Origin: Lachnospiraceae bacterium
GTDB lineage: Bacteria > Bacillota > Clostridia > Lachnospirales > Lachnospiraceae
Length of the DNA: 64,000 bases
Direction: 5' to 3'
Assembly (NCBI GenBank): GCA_030523275.1
Contig: JAUNIX010000008.1
Location: 36,233 to 100,232, forward strand
Part shown: piece by piece, positions 39,107-47,096 of the stretch
Layout of the letters: each line of letters opens with the position of its first letter
Numbering within the stretch: position 1 is the stretch's first letter
The notes under the pieces: model-generated
Databases searched by the model: none
What the model was told of the DNA's origin: nothing
Seen by the model: the letters and a program-made list of their open reading frames with translations, nothing else
Program-made: the position numbers and the translations under genes

Positions 39107-39286
39107 TTATTTAACTGCGATGATTTCTTTTTTATTGTAAGAGCCACAAGCTTTGCATACTCTATGAGGCATCATTAATTCACCACATTTACTGCATTTT
39201 ACTAATGTTGGAGCACTCATCTTCCAATTAGCTCTACGTTTATCTCTTCTTCCTTTAGAAGATTTATTTTTTGGACAAATTGACAC
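39107..39286 (-). CDS. rpmF: 50S ribosomal protein L32
   Basis: The 59-residue product is bL32, with the N-terminal PKNKSSKGRRDKRRANWKM and the zinc-binding CSKCGE and CKACGS pairs. It starts with GTG at 39286 preceded by AGGAGG. It follows the DUF177 gene by three bases, the conserved pairing seen across bacteria. A terminator lies just downstream, whereas in many Clostridia plsX would follow. Confidence 0.96.
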   Translation of the reverse strand: MSICPKNKSSKGRRDKRRANWKMSAPTLVKCSKCGELMMPHRVCKACGSYNKKEIIAVK

Positions 39287-39289
39287 GGT

Positions 39290-39805
39290 TTACACCTCCT
39301 TAAAATTATTGAAGATATCTTGGATCGCCGCCATACGGGGATCCGGCACGGACTGATCACAGCCGCAATCTTTTTTATTTCGATTCGTCCCACATACAGG
39401 ACAAATGCCTTTGCAATTTTCTTTGCAAAGAACTTTCATCGGAATCTTCGGAAGCAGCTCTGAACTTATCAGTCGTTCCACGTCTAAGTTGTTTCCTTCA
39501 ATAAAACTTTCCTGATTCCATTCATCATTCTTATCCGATTTATCATAATCTTTCTCAAGCTGAATCTGACATTCCCATGGAACTTCATCTAAACAGCGAT
39601 TACAAGAGAGCGACAATGTAAGCTTTGTCTCTATCTGTAAATGTAGTTTATTCTTTCCGGTATTCTCAGCTTGAATCAGAACTTCCTGCTTGTCCAGCAC
39701 TGGATAATTACTACCCATAAACTGTATAGCATCAAATGCAAGCGGAACTGAAAAATCTTCTTTTACTGATGGTGTAGATAAAATTTTAGATAAATTAATT
39801 AACAT
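39290..39805 (-). CDS. DUF177 (YceD/YlbN) family protein, 23S rRNA accumulation factor type
   Basis: The 171-residue product is collinear with the YceD/YlbN family, which is linked to 23S rRNA accumulation and is always found next to rpmF. It has a CNRCLD pair in the middle and a C-terminal Cys cluster (CKENCKGICPVCG and DCGC) that probably binds zinc. AGGAGA precedes the ATG at 39805, which I prefer over the longer frame. It has a consensus promoter. Confidence 0.9.
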   Translation of the reverse strand: MLINLSKILSTPSVKEDFSVPLAFDAIQFMGSNYPVLDKQEVLIQAENTGKNKLHLQIETKLTLSLSCNRCLDEVPWECQIQLEKDYDKSDKNDEWNQESFIEGNNLDVERLISSELLPKIPMKVLCKENCKGICPVCGTNRNKKDCGCDQSVPDPRMAAIQDIFNNFKEV

Positions 39806-39833
39806 AATATCTCCTAATTTTTCATACTTTCTT

Positions 39834-39862
39834 ATTATATCGACACAATTACTGTTTGTCAA
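39834..39862 (-). promoter_or_regulatory. Consensus sigma-A promoter for DUF177-rpmF
   Basis: On the minus strand a perfect TTGACA is followed after 17 bases by a perfect TATAAT, about 25 bases before the start at 39805. This is one of the strongest promoters in the window, fitting a ribosomal protein operon. Confidence 0.85.
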
Positions 39863-39892
39863 GAAAGTTTTTCATGTTTTTAAAACCTAAGA

Positions 39893-39911
39893 GTCAGGGA
39901 AATTCCCTGAC
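39893..39911 (-). terminator. Possible terminator after ackA
   Basis: GTCAGGG and CCCTGAC form a seven-bp stem with an AAATT loop. It lies between the ackA stop and the DUF177 promoter, but the following T tract is broken (TTAGGTTTT), so the call is tentative. Confidence 0.45.
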
Positions 39912-39962
39912 CCTAATGATAATATTATTTATTCGCTTTACTATTATGATGTAACAAAAAAT

Positions 39963-41147
39963 CTATACTAAAGCAGCTGTATTTCTTGCGATCATCAATT
40001 CTTCGTTTGTTGGTACGCAAAGAAGTGCTACTTTAGAATCATCTGTAGAAATGATTGCATCTTCCCCACGAACATCATTACGCTCAGGATCAATTTTAGC
40101 ACCTAAATATCCCAAATATTCACTAATTACCGCACGGCTCTCACTGTCATTTTCGCCAAGTCCGGCTGTAAATGCAATTGCATCTACTCCATTCATAGCG
40201 GCCGCATAAGCACCAATATATTTTGCCACACGATATCTATGAACCTCTAATGCATTGGCTGCAATTTCATTATCCTCTGCTGCCGCTCTTACATCACGGA
40301 AATCAGAAGATACACCAGACAATCCAGCAACTCCAGATTCTTTATTTAAAATATTCATTACTTCAGATAATGTCAAATTCTCCTGATTTGCAATAAACTC
40401 TAAGATTGCAGGATCCAAGTCACCAGAACGTGTTCCCATTACCAAACCTTCTAATGGAGTTAAGCCCATAGACGTATCAACACATTTACCATATTTAACA
40501 GCAGATAAAGATGCACCATTTCCTAAATGACAAACAATAATTTTCAAATCTTCTGGTTTTTTACCTAAAATTTCAGCAGCTTTGGCTGATACATATTGAT
40601 GAGATGTTCCGTGGAAACCGTAACGTCTCACACCATATTTTTCATAATATTTATAAGGGATAGCATATAAATATGCTTTTGCAGGCATTGTCTGATGGAA
40701 AGCGGTGTCAAATACAGCTACCATAGGCAGATTTGGCATCAATTCCTTACATGCATTAATACCGATCAAACATGCAGGGTTATGTAACGGTGCAAACACA
40801 TTACATGCTTCGATTTCTTTAATCACTTCATCTGTAATAATACAGGAAGAAGTAAATTTTTCTCCGCCATGTACAACTCTGTGTCCAACAGCACTAATCT
40901 CATCTAATGATTTTACAACTCCATTTTCAGGATCAGTTAACTGCTCTAATACTAACTGAATAGCGACTGTATGGTCTGGCATAGCTGGAGTTGTCTTGAT
41001 TTTATCCTTTCCAGCTGGCTGATGAGTTAACGCACCATCAATACCAATTCGTTCACATAAACCTTTTGCTAATACTTTTTCTGTTTCAGAATCGATCAAC
41101 TGGTATTTTAATGATGAACTTCCACAGTTAATAACTAAAATATTCAT
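39963..41147 (-). CDS. ackA: Acetate kinase
   Basis: Acetate kinase makes ATP from acetyl phosphate in fermentation. The 394-residue protein has the N-terminal VINCGSSSLKYQL motif, GHRVVHGGEKF, the catalytic Arg region GFHGTSHQYVS and the ATP-site HLGNGAS and GTRSGDLDP motifs. AAAGGAG precedes the start. It is 152 bases downstream of pta on the same strand. Confidence 0.98.
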   Translation of the reverse strand: MNILVINCGSSSLKYQLIDSETEKVLAKGLCERIGIDGALTHQPAGKDKIKTTPAMPDHTVAIQLVLEQLTDPENGVVKSLDEISAVGHRVVHGGEKFTSSCIITDEVIKEIEACNVFAPLHNPACLIGINACKELMPNLPMVAVFDTAFHQTMPAKAYLYAIPYKYYEKYGVRRYGFHGTSHQYVSAKAAEILGKKPEDLKIIVCHLGNGASLSAVKYGKCVDTSMGLTPLEGLVMGTRSGDLDPAILEFIANQENLTLSEVMNILNKESGVAGLSGVSSDFRDVRAAAEDNEIAANALEVHRYRVAKYIGAYAAAMNGVDAIAFTAGLGENDSESRAVISEYLGYLGAKIDPERNDVRGEDAIISTDDSKVALLCVPTNEELMIARNTAALV

Positions 41148-41299
41148 TGTCTTGTTCTCCTTTTGGTGTTATTTTTCAACTATTTCAAAACAGGCAATAT
41201 ACATTTTATGAATACGCAACAGAAAAACATGTCACATTTTCTAAATTGCCTTTAAACAGTTATTTCATTTTATGTAGCCAAAATGGCTAAAATGGGCAT

Positions 41300-42295
41300 T
41301 TATAATGACTGGGCCTGAACAGCAGTAATCGCTACAACACCTACGATATCAGCGGCATTACAACCACGAGATAAATCATTGACTGGTTTTGCGATTCCCT
41401 GAGTAATCGGTCCATAAGCATCTGCTTTTGCAAGTCTTTGAACTAACTTATATCCAATATTACCAGCATCCAGATCTGGGAATACCAGTACATTAGCCTG
41501 TCCAGCAACTTCGCTTCGCGGTGCTTTCGAAGCTGCTACTTCTGGTACGATCGCAGCATCCAACTGTAATTCTCCACAAATCAAAGTATCCGGATATTCC
41601 TTTTTGGCAATATTGGTTGCCTCGGCAACCTTTGTTACGTCTGCATGTTTCGCACTTCCTACTGAAGAATGAGATAGCATTGCCACACGTGGTTTTGCTC
41701 CTACTAAAGAGCGGAATGAATCTGCAGAACTTCCAGCAATCGCCGCTAACTGTTCAGAATTCGGATTCTGGTTTAATCCACAGTCAGCAAAAATAAAGGT
41801 TCCGTTTTCTCCCATATCGCATTCTGGAACTACCATTAAGAAAAATGCAGAAACAATTTTTGTTCCCGGAGCCGTCTTAACAACCTGAAGTGCCGCACGC
41901 AATACATTAGCAGACGAGTTAACTGCTCCAGCTACCATTCCATCTGCATCACCAACACGAACCATCGTTGCCCCAAAAAAAAGAGGATTTGATAATAATA
42001 TCTCTTTTGCATCCTCAGGTGTTAGTCCCTTACTTTTACGTGCTTCACATAAAGATTCTACATAAGTCGGCATTCTGTCTGTTGTCTCTGGATCAATAAA
42101 TTGTGCATTGCTAAGATCAAAACTACCGGCTTTTTCAAGAATTGTTTCCTTATTTCCTACCAATATAATGTCCGCAATCCCTTCCTTTAATACAGTACAT
42201 GCAGCTTCAAGTGTACGCATATCACTTGTTTCTGGAAGAACAATTGTTTTTTTTGATTGCTTTGCGCGATCTTTTATCACATCAATAAAGCTCAT
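41300..42295 (-). CDS. pta: Phosphate acetyltransferase
   Basis: Pta converts acetyl-CoA and phosphate to acetyl phosphate. The 331-residue protein is the short form with only the catalytic PTA_PTB domain, typical of Firmicutes. Motifs include GNSS-like VNSSANVLRAALQ, FADCGLNQNP and ITQGIAKPVNDLSRGC. It feeds acetate kinase encoded next. A GGAAAGGGG site precedes the ATG. Confidence 0.97.
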   Translation of the reverse strand: MSFIDVIKDRAKQSKKTIVLPETSDMRTLEAACTVLKEGIADIILVGNKETILEKAGSFDLSNAQFIDPETTDRMPTYVESLCEARKSKGLTPEDAKEILLSNPLFFGATMVRVGDADGMVAGAVNSSANVLRAALQVVKTAPGTKIVSAFFLMVVPECDMGENGTFIFADCGLNQNPNSEQLAAIAGSSADSFRSLVGAKPRVAMLSHSSVGSAKHADVTKVAEATNIAKKEYPDTLICGELQLDAAIVPEVAASKAPRSEVAGQANVLVFPDLDAGNIGYKLVQRLAKADAYGPITQGIAKPVNDLSRGCNAADIVGVVAITAVQAQSL

Positions 42296-42325
42296 TTGTA
42301 TGTACCCCTTTCCGTTATTATAATA

Positions 42326-42354
42326 ATTTTACTAGTTTTTCTTTTCAATATCAA
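42326..42354 (-). promoter_or_regulatory. Promoter candidate for pta
   Basis: On the minus strand TTGATA is followed after 17 bases by TAAAAT, about 30 bases before the pta start. Confidence 0.5.
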
Positions 42355-42390
42355 TACTCTAATTTATTATTTTTCTCTATAATTTTTTAA

Positions 42391-42419
42391 TATGCATTTC
42401 TCATGCTATCATGTATAAT
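42391..42419 (+). promoter_or_regulatory. Promoter candidate for tmcAL-ylbJ
   Basis: A perfect TATAAT (42414-42419) lies about 38 bases before the ATG at 42457, with a weak TATGCA -35 element 17 bases upstream. Confidence 0.45.
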
Positions 42420-42456
42420 AAGAAAAAACGAATTTTCATCAGAGAGGACGATAAAT

Positions 42457-43665
42457 ATGCGAATTGCCGCCATCATATGTGAGTACAATCCATTTCACAA
42501 TGGACATCTTTATCAAATTGAACAAATCAAACAACAATTAGACACAGATTTTATCATTGCTGTCATGAGTGGTAATTTTGTACAACGAGGAACGCCTGCT
42601 TTTTGCGACAAATATACTCGCACAAGATTTGCATTAGAAAACGGCATTGATTTGGTATTCGAACTTCCCATTCGATATGCGGCTTCCAGTGCTGAATATT
42701 TTGCTTCTGGAGCAATCTCAATTCTCAACGCTTTAAATTGTGTCGATTATTTAGTTTTTGGAACAGAAACAGAGAATTTAGATTTTCTGAAACAATACGC
42801 ATTGCTTTTTTTAGAAGAACCAGAAGATTATAAACAAATATTACAAGAATATTTAAAACAGGGGCTGTCTTTTCCATCTGCCAGACAAAAAGCAGCGAAT
42901 AAATTCCTTGTAATCAACGAACAGAATTGCTTAGATGCACCAAATAATATCCTTGCAATTGAGTACTTAAAAGCTTTATTAAAATATCAGTCTTCGATTC
43001 GTCCATATGCAATCAAACGGACAACCTCTGATTATCACGAACAGACAATCCAGTCAGAGATTGCATCGGCAACAGCAATCCGAAATCACCTAGAATCTCA
43101 TGGATTTGATGAAACAGTGGCAACTTCTGTACCACAATCTGTATGTTATTATTTAAAGAATCATTATCAAAAAGGTTATCCACTGACCTTAGATGACTTC
43201 TCTGAAATGATTTATTATTCACTTATGATAGAACAACAACCTAATCGCTATTTGGATTATTCTTCAGATTTGATTGATCGCATCCAGAAACTATACGAAC
43301 TTCATTCCTCAGTAGAAACACTGATTACAGCCACAAAGACAAAAAATTTTACTTATGCCCGTATCAGTCGCTATCTTTTGCATCTTATGCTCAAAATAAC
43401 ACCTGAACAGGCGCTTGCACCTTGCGGTTATGGAAAAATACTCGGTCTGAGAAAAGATGCTTCTGGTCTTTTAAAACATTTGCGCAACACTGCTTCCATC
43501 CCGATCATTCAAAAAACTTCCCATTATACAAAGCTTTTGACTGACGATGCATTCATATCATTTAAACAAGATCTACTTGCTTCTGATCTATACCGACATG
43601 TACTACAAAAAAAATACGATCAGACATTACCATCTGATGTCCATCATCCACTTGTTATCGTCTAA
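42457..43665 (+). CDS. tmcAL: tRNA(Met) cytidine acetate ligase TmcAL (YlbM)
   Basis: TmcAL activates acetate with ATP to acetyl-AMP and acetylates C34 of elongator tRNA-Met. The 402-residue protein has the nucleotidyltransferase signature NPFHNGH (H14-x-G-H17), the SGNFVQRGTPAF segment, the GTET motif and the ELPIRYAASSAEYFASG substrate region. The start at 42457 follows AGAGAGGA. It is transcribed away from pta-ackA, which controls acetate supply, and is followed by ylbJ as in the Bacillus ylb cluster. Confidence 0.93.
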   Translation: MRIAAIICEYNPFHNGHLYQIEQIKQQLDTDFIIAVMSGNFVQRGTPAFCDKYTRTRFALENGIDLVFELPIRYAASSAEYFASGAISILNALNCVDYLVFGTETENLDFLKQYALLFLEEPEDYKQILQEYLKQGLSFPSARQKAANKFLVINEQNCLDAPNNILAIEYLKALLKYQSSIRPYAIKRTTSDYHEQTIQSEIASATAIRNHLESHGFDETVATSVPQSVCYYLKNHYQKGYPLTLDDFSEMIYYSLMIEQQPNRYLDYSSDLIDRIQKLYELHSSVETLITATKTKNFTYARISRYLLHLMLKITPEQALAPCGYGKILGLRKDASGLLKHLRNTASIPIIQKTSHYTKLLTDDAFISFKQDLLASDLYRHVLQKKYDQTLPSDVHHPLVIV

Positions 43666-43708
43666 TTTTTTATTTCTCTCATATATTAAAATATGGGAGG
43701 AATTCTTG

Positions 43709-44560
43709 ATGAAACAATTTGCATCTTTTCTTTTTTTCTTATTATTAATCTTATTTCCAAAAATTTGTGTTGAAGGAGCTAGACAAGGATTGATTCTCTG
43801 GGGTCTGACTCTAGTTCCTACACTGCTTCCATTTTTTATTGCCACAAAATCTATTTTACAATGGAACATACCGAAAAAATTATTATTCCCTTATTTATTG
43901 TTTGTCGGCTATTTTTGTGGGTATCCAACTGGTGCCTCCGTGATCAACCAATTATATCAAGCAAATATTTTTCATAAAAAACAGTCCGAGCTTCTAATCT
44001 GTTTTTGCAACCATACTAGCCCGGCTTTTTTGATCAGCTTTGTTTATTACACATATTTAAAACCAAATCACTCGATTATTTTCTTTTTGCTGCCAATTTA
44101 TTTCGCGGCTTTTTTCTGGTGTCTGATTTTTTATCTGGGATTTCATTGTCCCTCTCTATCTCCAAAGGCCTCAGAACACACAGCAAACACCTTTACTCAA
44201 CAAAGCTTAGAAGAAATTTTTCTAGACTCCGTAGTTACAATTATTAAAATTGGTTGCTTTATGATTATTTTTTCAATTTTAATTCAAATATCTTTTCACT
44301 TGACTTCTAATATTTCTGAAAATGGTAGTTTGATTGCCTGTTTTTTAGAAGTAACGACCGGAGTAAATCATATTGCAACTTCATCTCTCCCCCCACAATT
44401 AAAAATAGCTCTTATAGGTGCACTTTGTTCCTTCGGCGGATATTGCAGTATCGCCCAGGTACAAAGTGTACTCTCCAAAGAGCTAACAATAACTCCATAT
44501 ATATTCTTTAAGATATGTACAGGAGCAACTACTTTTTTTCTCCTTTATCTTGCTGCATAA
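43709..44560 (+). CDS. Sporulation-associated integral membrane protein YlbJ-like (nucleoside-recognition fold)
   Basis: The 283-residue polytopic membrane protein has about eight hydrophobic segments and the GYFCGYPTGASVINQLY motif typical of YlbJ/SpoIIM-type nucleoside-recognition domain proteins. In Bacillus, YlbJ is made in the mother cell and needed for heat-resistant spores. I chose the ATG at 43709 because GGGAGGA precedes it; the long upstream extension would overlap tmcAL. Its last 32 bases overlap the end of the convergent coiled-coil gene. Confidence 0.82.
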   Translation: MKQFASFLFFLLLILFPKICVEGARQGLILWGLTLVPTLLPFFIATKSILQWNIPKKLLFPYLLFVGYFCGYPTGASVINQLYQANIFHKKQSELLICFCNHTSPAFLISFVYYTYLKPNHSIIFFLLPIYFAAFFWCLIFYLGFHCPSLSPKASEHTANTFTQQSLEEIFLDSVVTIIKIGCFMIIFSILIQISFHLTSNISENGSLIACFLEVTTGVNHIATSSLPPQLKIALIGALCSFGGYCSIAQVQSVLSKELTITPYIFFKICTGATTFFLLYLAA

Positions 44561-45161
44561 AGTCTTCCATTGTACGGGCCTTTGACTCTTTTCCTGCGCT
44601 TGTCATAGCCTGTATCTGTTCCTCAATTTCTGCACCATTGGCCATAATATCAGAAATTTCATCACTAATACCATCCAAAAGCTGAGAATAAATCGTCGTC
44701 TGAGCTTTTTTTAGAGATTCCATATAATCACCAATCCCATCCATCATATCACGTGTATATTCCATCGCACCCAAACGAATTTCTCTTGCATCTTGTTTGG
44801 CCTTATTCACCAGCTCGTCTGCGTACTCCTGTGCCTGTTTCTCTAAATCAGCAGCACGTTTTTTTGCCAAATTGACAATCTCATGCCCCTCTACTGTCAC
44901 ACTTGCCTCTTTAATTGCATTCTGAATGATCACATCTGCTTTTGCTTTGGCTTCATCCATAATATTTTGTTTTGATTGAACAATGATATGACTTCGTTCA
45001 ATTTCAGTTGGGACCAAACCTCTTAAGTCTTCCAACATTGTCATCAAAATATCTCTCTCTAAAATAACTTTACCAGGATTAAAGCGAGATGTCTTTCCAT
45101 CATCTACATAATCTTCAATATCATCAATCATTTCCTGCAAATATTTTTCTTTATCGCTCAT
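44529..45161 (-). CDS. Coiled-coil protein, V-ATPase subunit H/DivIVA-like
   Basis: The 210-residue product is highly charged and largely helical, with a heptad-like coiled coil (about 50-165, KAKADVIIQNAIKEA and KKRAADLEKQAQEYA) resembling peripheral-stalk V-ATPase or DivIVA/GpsB proteins. No transmembrane segment is visible. Function is unknown; its N-terminal 45 residues (LQEMIDDIEDYVDDGK) look like a small separate domain. The start at 45161 has AAGGAG seven bases upstream and overlaps the coaD end by 11 bases, so rsmD, coaD and this gene form an operon. Confidence 0.72.
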   Translation of the reverse strand: MSDKEKYLQEMIDDIEDYVDDGKTSRFNPGKVILERDILMTMLEDLRGLVPTEIERSHIIVQSKQNIMDEAKAKADVIIQNAIKEASVTVEGHEIVNLAKKRAADLEKQAQEYADELVNKAKQDAREIRLGAMEYTRDMMDGIGDYMESLKKAQTTIYSQLLDGISDEISDIMANGAEIEEQIQAMTSAGKESKARTMEDFMQQDKGEKK

Positions 45162-45639
45162 AATCATTCTCCTTTTCTTCTAATTTACCAATTACACATT
45201 CCGGGACATAATCCGTAATATCCTGACGATAATGCCATAATTCCTTAACTGCCGAAGAGCTAACATAGGAGATTTCTGGATTTGTAGCAAAAAATAAGGT
45301 ATCAATCTCATCGTCAATCTTACGATTGATCTGTGCCATCTGCAGTTCATATTCAAAATCTACCATACTTCTAAGTCCTCGAATCAGAACAGATGCATTC
45401 ATTTTTTTTGCAAATTCTACAACTAATCCTGAAAATGTATATACCTCAATATTGGGAATATCTTTTGTCGCCTCCCGAATCATTTCCACTCGTTCTTCAA
45501 GAGAAAACATCGGTTGTTTATTCTGGTTGATTAAAATTCCAATCACCACCCGGTCAAAAATAGCCGCTGTTCGTCTAATCACATCTAAATGACCATTTGT
45601 CATCGGGTCAAAACTTCCCGGGTAAACTGCTGTACTCAT
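45151..45639 (-). CDS. coaD: Phosphopantetheine adenylyltransferase CoaD
   Basis: CoaD adds AMP to 4'-phosphopantetheine, the penultimate step in CoA synthesis. The 162-residue protein has the YPGSFDPMTNGH nucleotidyltransferase motif, the conserved RGLR segment and the YVSSSAVKE C-terminal motif. The ATG at 45639 overlaps the rsmD stop as ATGA and has GGAGGAAG upstream. Confidence 0.97.
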   Translation of the reverse strand: MSTAVYPGSFDPMTNGHLDVIRRTAAIFDRVVIGILINQNKQPMFSLEERVEMIREATKDIPNIEVYTFSGLVVEFAKKMNASVLIRGLRSMVDFEYELQMAQINRKIDDEIDTLFFATNPEISYVSSSAVKELWHYRQDITDYVPECVIGKLEEKENDYER

Positions 45640-46205
45640 GTTTCTTCCTCCACAACTTTCCAAATAAATGTATGTTTATTCGTCTTATAACGTTTCGTAC
45701 GATACACTTCTAAGTCCGTATCCTCTAAATAATCAAATGTTGTATCCAAATCGGATTCGACAATAATGACTGTATATTTATCATATAAATCTGTATGTAT
45801 TAACTCCAATAACACTTCTTTTTCTAATTCTTTTCCATATGGTGGGTCCATAAAAATAAAATCAAATGTTTCTTGCGTCCCGTGCAAAGTTCGAATAGCA
45901 GTAACCGCATCCTGACAAATTACACGAGATTTATCTGCCAGATGTGTATGACGAAGATTTTCTTCTATACAAGAAATTGCCCGTCGATTCTTTTCAACGA
46001 AGACTGCTTCTGCTGCACCTCTGCTGAGTGCCTCAATTCCAATCCCTCCGCTTCCACTAAACAAATCAAGGAAACGTGAACTCCCAATATCCGAAGAAAT
46101 CATATTAAACAAAGTTTCCTTAATTCGATCCTGCGTCGGTCTGGTATTCATGCCTTCCATTGTTTTTAATTTTAAACTTTTTGCTGTACCTGAAATGACT
46201 CTCAT
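45636..46205 (-). CDS. rsmD: 16S rRNA (guanine966-N2)-methyltransferase RsmD
   Basis: RsmD methylates G966 of 16S rRNA in the small subunit head. The 189-residue protein has the N-terminal MRVISGTAKS, TRPTQDRIKETLFN, the SAM-binding DLFSGSGGIGIEAL loop and the catalytic D120-P-P-Y123. The ATG at 46205 has AAGGA eight bases upstream, better than the ATG two codons before. rsmD-coaD is the ylbH-ylbI order. Confidence 0.96.
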   Translation of the reverse strand: MRVISGTAKSLKLKTMEGMNTRPTQDRIKETLFNMISSDIGSSRFLDLFSGSGGIGIEALSRGAAEAVFVEKNRRAISCIEENLRHTHLADKSRVICQDAVTAIRTLHGTQETFDFIFMDPPYGKELEKEVLLELIHTDLYDKYTVIIVESDLDTTFDYLEDTDLEVYRTKRYKTNKHTFIWKVVEEET

Positions 46206-46266
46206 ACTCATATTCCTTATCTTTTTTCCAGTAAAGCATTCATACAAATTATGCCATACCATTTTT

Positions 46267-46295
46267 ATTTTATAATAATCAGACAAACAGTTCAA
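46267..46295 (-). promoter_or_regulatory. Promoter candidate for rsmD-coaD
   Basis: On the minus strand TTGAAC is followed after 17 bases by TAAAAT, about 60 bases before the rsmD start. Confidence 0.5.
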
Positions 46296-46378
46296 CTAAT
46301 TCATAAAAAATTTATAAGAAGAATTTCTTAAGATGAAATTCTCAGACTTCGATGAACTTCATTCATAAACCAGAAAAA

Positions 46379-46406
46379 ACAGAGTGCACATATACGTACG
46401 CTCTGT
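46379..46406 (-). terminator. Terminator of the SASP gene
   Basis: ACAGAGTGCAC pairs with GTACGCTCTGT with one mismatch and an ATATAC loop. On the minus strand it is followed by T6. Confidence 0.8.
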
Positions 46407-46455
46407 TCTTTCCCTTATTTTGTCAGTTAATCATTTTTACTTTATCTATTAAAAA

Positions 46456-46677
46456 CTAACGACTCTGATCTTCTCTTGACATTTCTTCTTCCTGTCTTCT
46501 GATCATCTTACGAACCATTTCACCACCGACAGAACCTGCCTGTGCAGTTGTCAAATGTCCGTTATATCCATCTTTTAAATCTACACCAATTTCATTCGCT
46601 ACTTCAAATTTAAATTTGTCTAATGCTCCTTTTGCTTCTGGTACTTCTACTCTGTTAGAATTTGAACTATTTGTCAT
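46456..46677 (-). CDS. Alpha/beta-type small acid-soluble spore protein
   Basis: The 73-residue protein has both family signatures: the KFEVANEIGV segment that holds the GPR protease cleavage site, and LTTAQAGSVGGEMVRKMI. Such proteins coat and protect DNA in dormant spores and are degraded on germination. The ATG at 46677 has AAGGAGG eight bases upstream. A sporulation-type promoter precedes it and a terminator follows, so it is a single-gene unit. Confidence 0.95.
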   Translation of the reverse strand: MTNSSNSNRVEVPEAKGALDKFKFEVANEIGVDLKDGYNGHLTTAQAGSVGGEMVRKMIRRQEEEMSREDQSR

Positions 46678-46718
46678 TTTCATTTCCTCCTTGAATGTGT
46701 TTGTTTTGTTTACATTCC

Positions 46719-46746
46719 TATTATGTGTTCTTTGAACGGATAATAC
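46719..46746 (-). promoter_or_regulatory. Forespore sigma-factor promoter candidate for the SASP gene
   Basis: On the minus strand GTATT is followed after 16 bases by CATAATA, about 40 bases before the start. The -10 fits the sigma-F/sigma-G consensus and differs from the TATAAT boxes elsewhere in the window. Confidence 0.5.
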
Positions 46747-46792
46747 TCTGAGAATTATTTCTTAAAATGACAAAATATTCATGTGTAATTTT

Positions 46793-47071
46793 TTAATATC
46801 TGACGCCAAATTGTCTCTCGTCTTTGTCTAATGGAATCTGTTTTTTTTCAATTTTACGAATTTGAATAAATCGATTGCCATTCGCGACACCATGCATAAA
46901 CAAATCAATTTGTTCAGAAGTGCCTTGAACCTGAACCGTCACACTGCCATCGTATTCATTTCGCGCCCATCCAGTTACTTTTGCCTTGATCGCCTGTGTA
47001 TGGGCCCAATAACGAAAACCAACCCCTTGTACTCTTCCATAATAATGCAATTCTAAACGAATTTTTTCCAT
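46793..47071 (-). CDS. acyP: Acylphosphatase
   Basis: The 92-residue protein hydrolyses acyl phosphates. It has the GRVQGVGFR phosphate-binding signature (about 12-20, catalytic Arg last) and the GWARNEYDGSV motif that contains the catalytic Asn. GAAAGGAG precedes the start. It follows recG by 25 bases and is probably the end of the asp23-fakA-recG run. Acetyl phosphate from Pta is a possible substrate, but this is inference. Confidence 0.93.
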   Translation of the reverse strand: MEKIRLELHYYGRVQGVGFRYWAHTQAIKAKVTGWARNEYDGSVTVQVQGTSEQIDLFMHGVANGNRFIQIRKIEKKQIPLDKDERQFGVRY

Positions 47072-47096
47072 AAAGTAACTCCTTTCTCATTTATTT

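Noticed and set aside
41255..41300. TAGCCA-TTT-TGGCTA dyad between pta and ackA as a terminator
   Set aside because: No T tract follows on the minus strand, and pta and ackA are expected to be cotranscribed; left unassigned.
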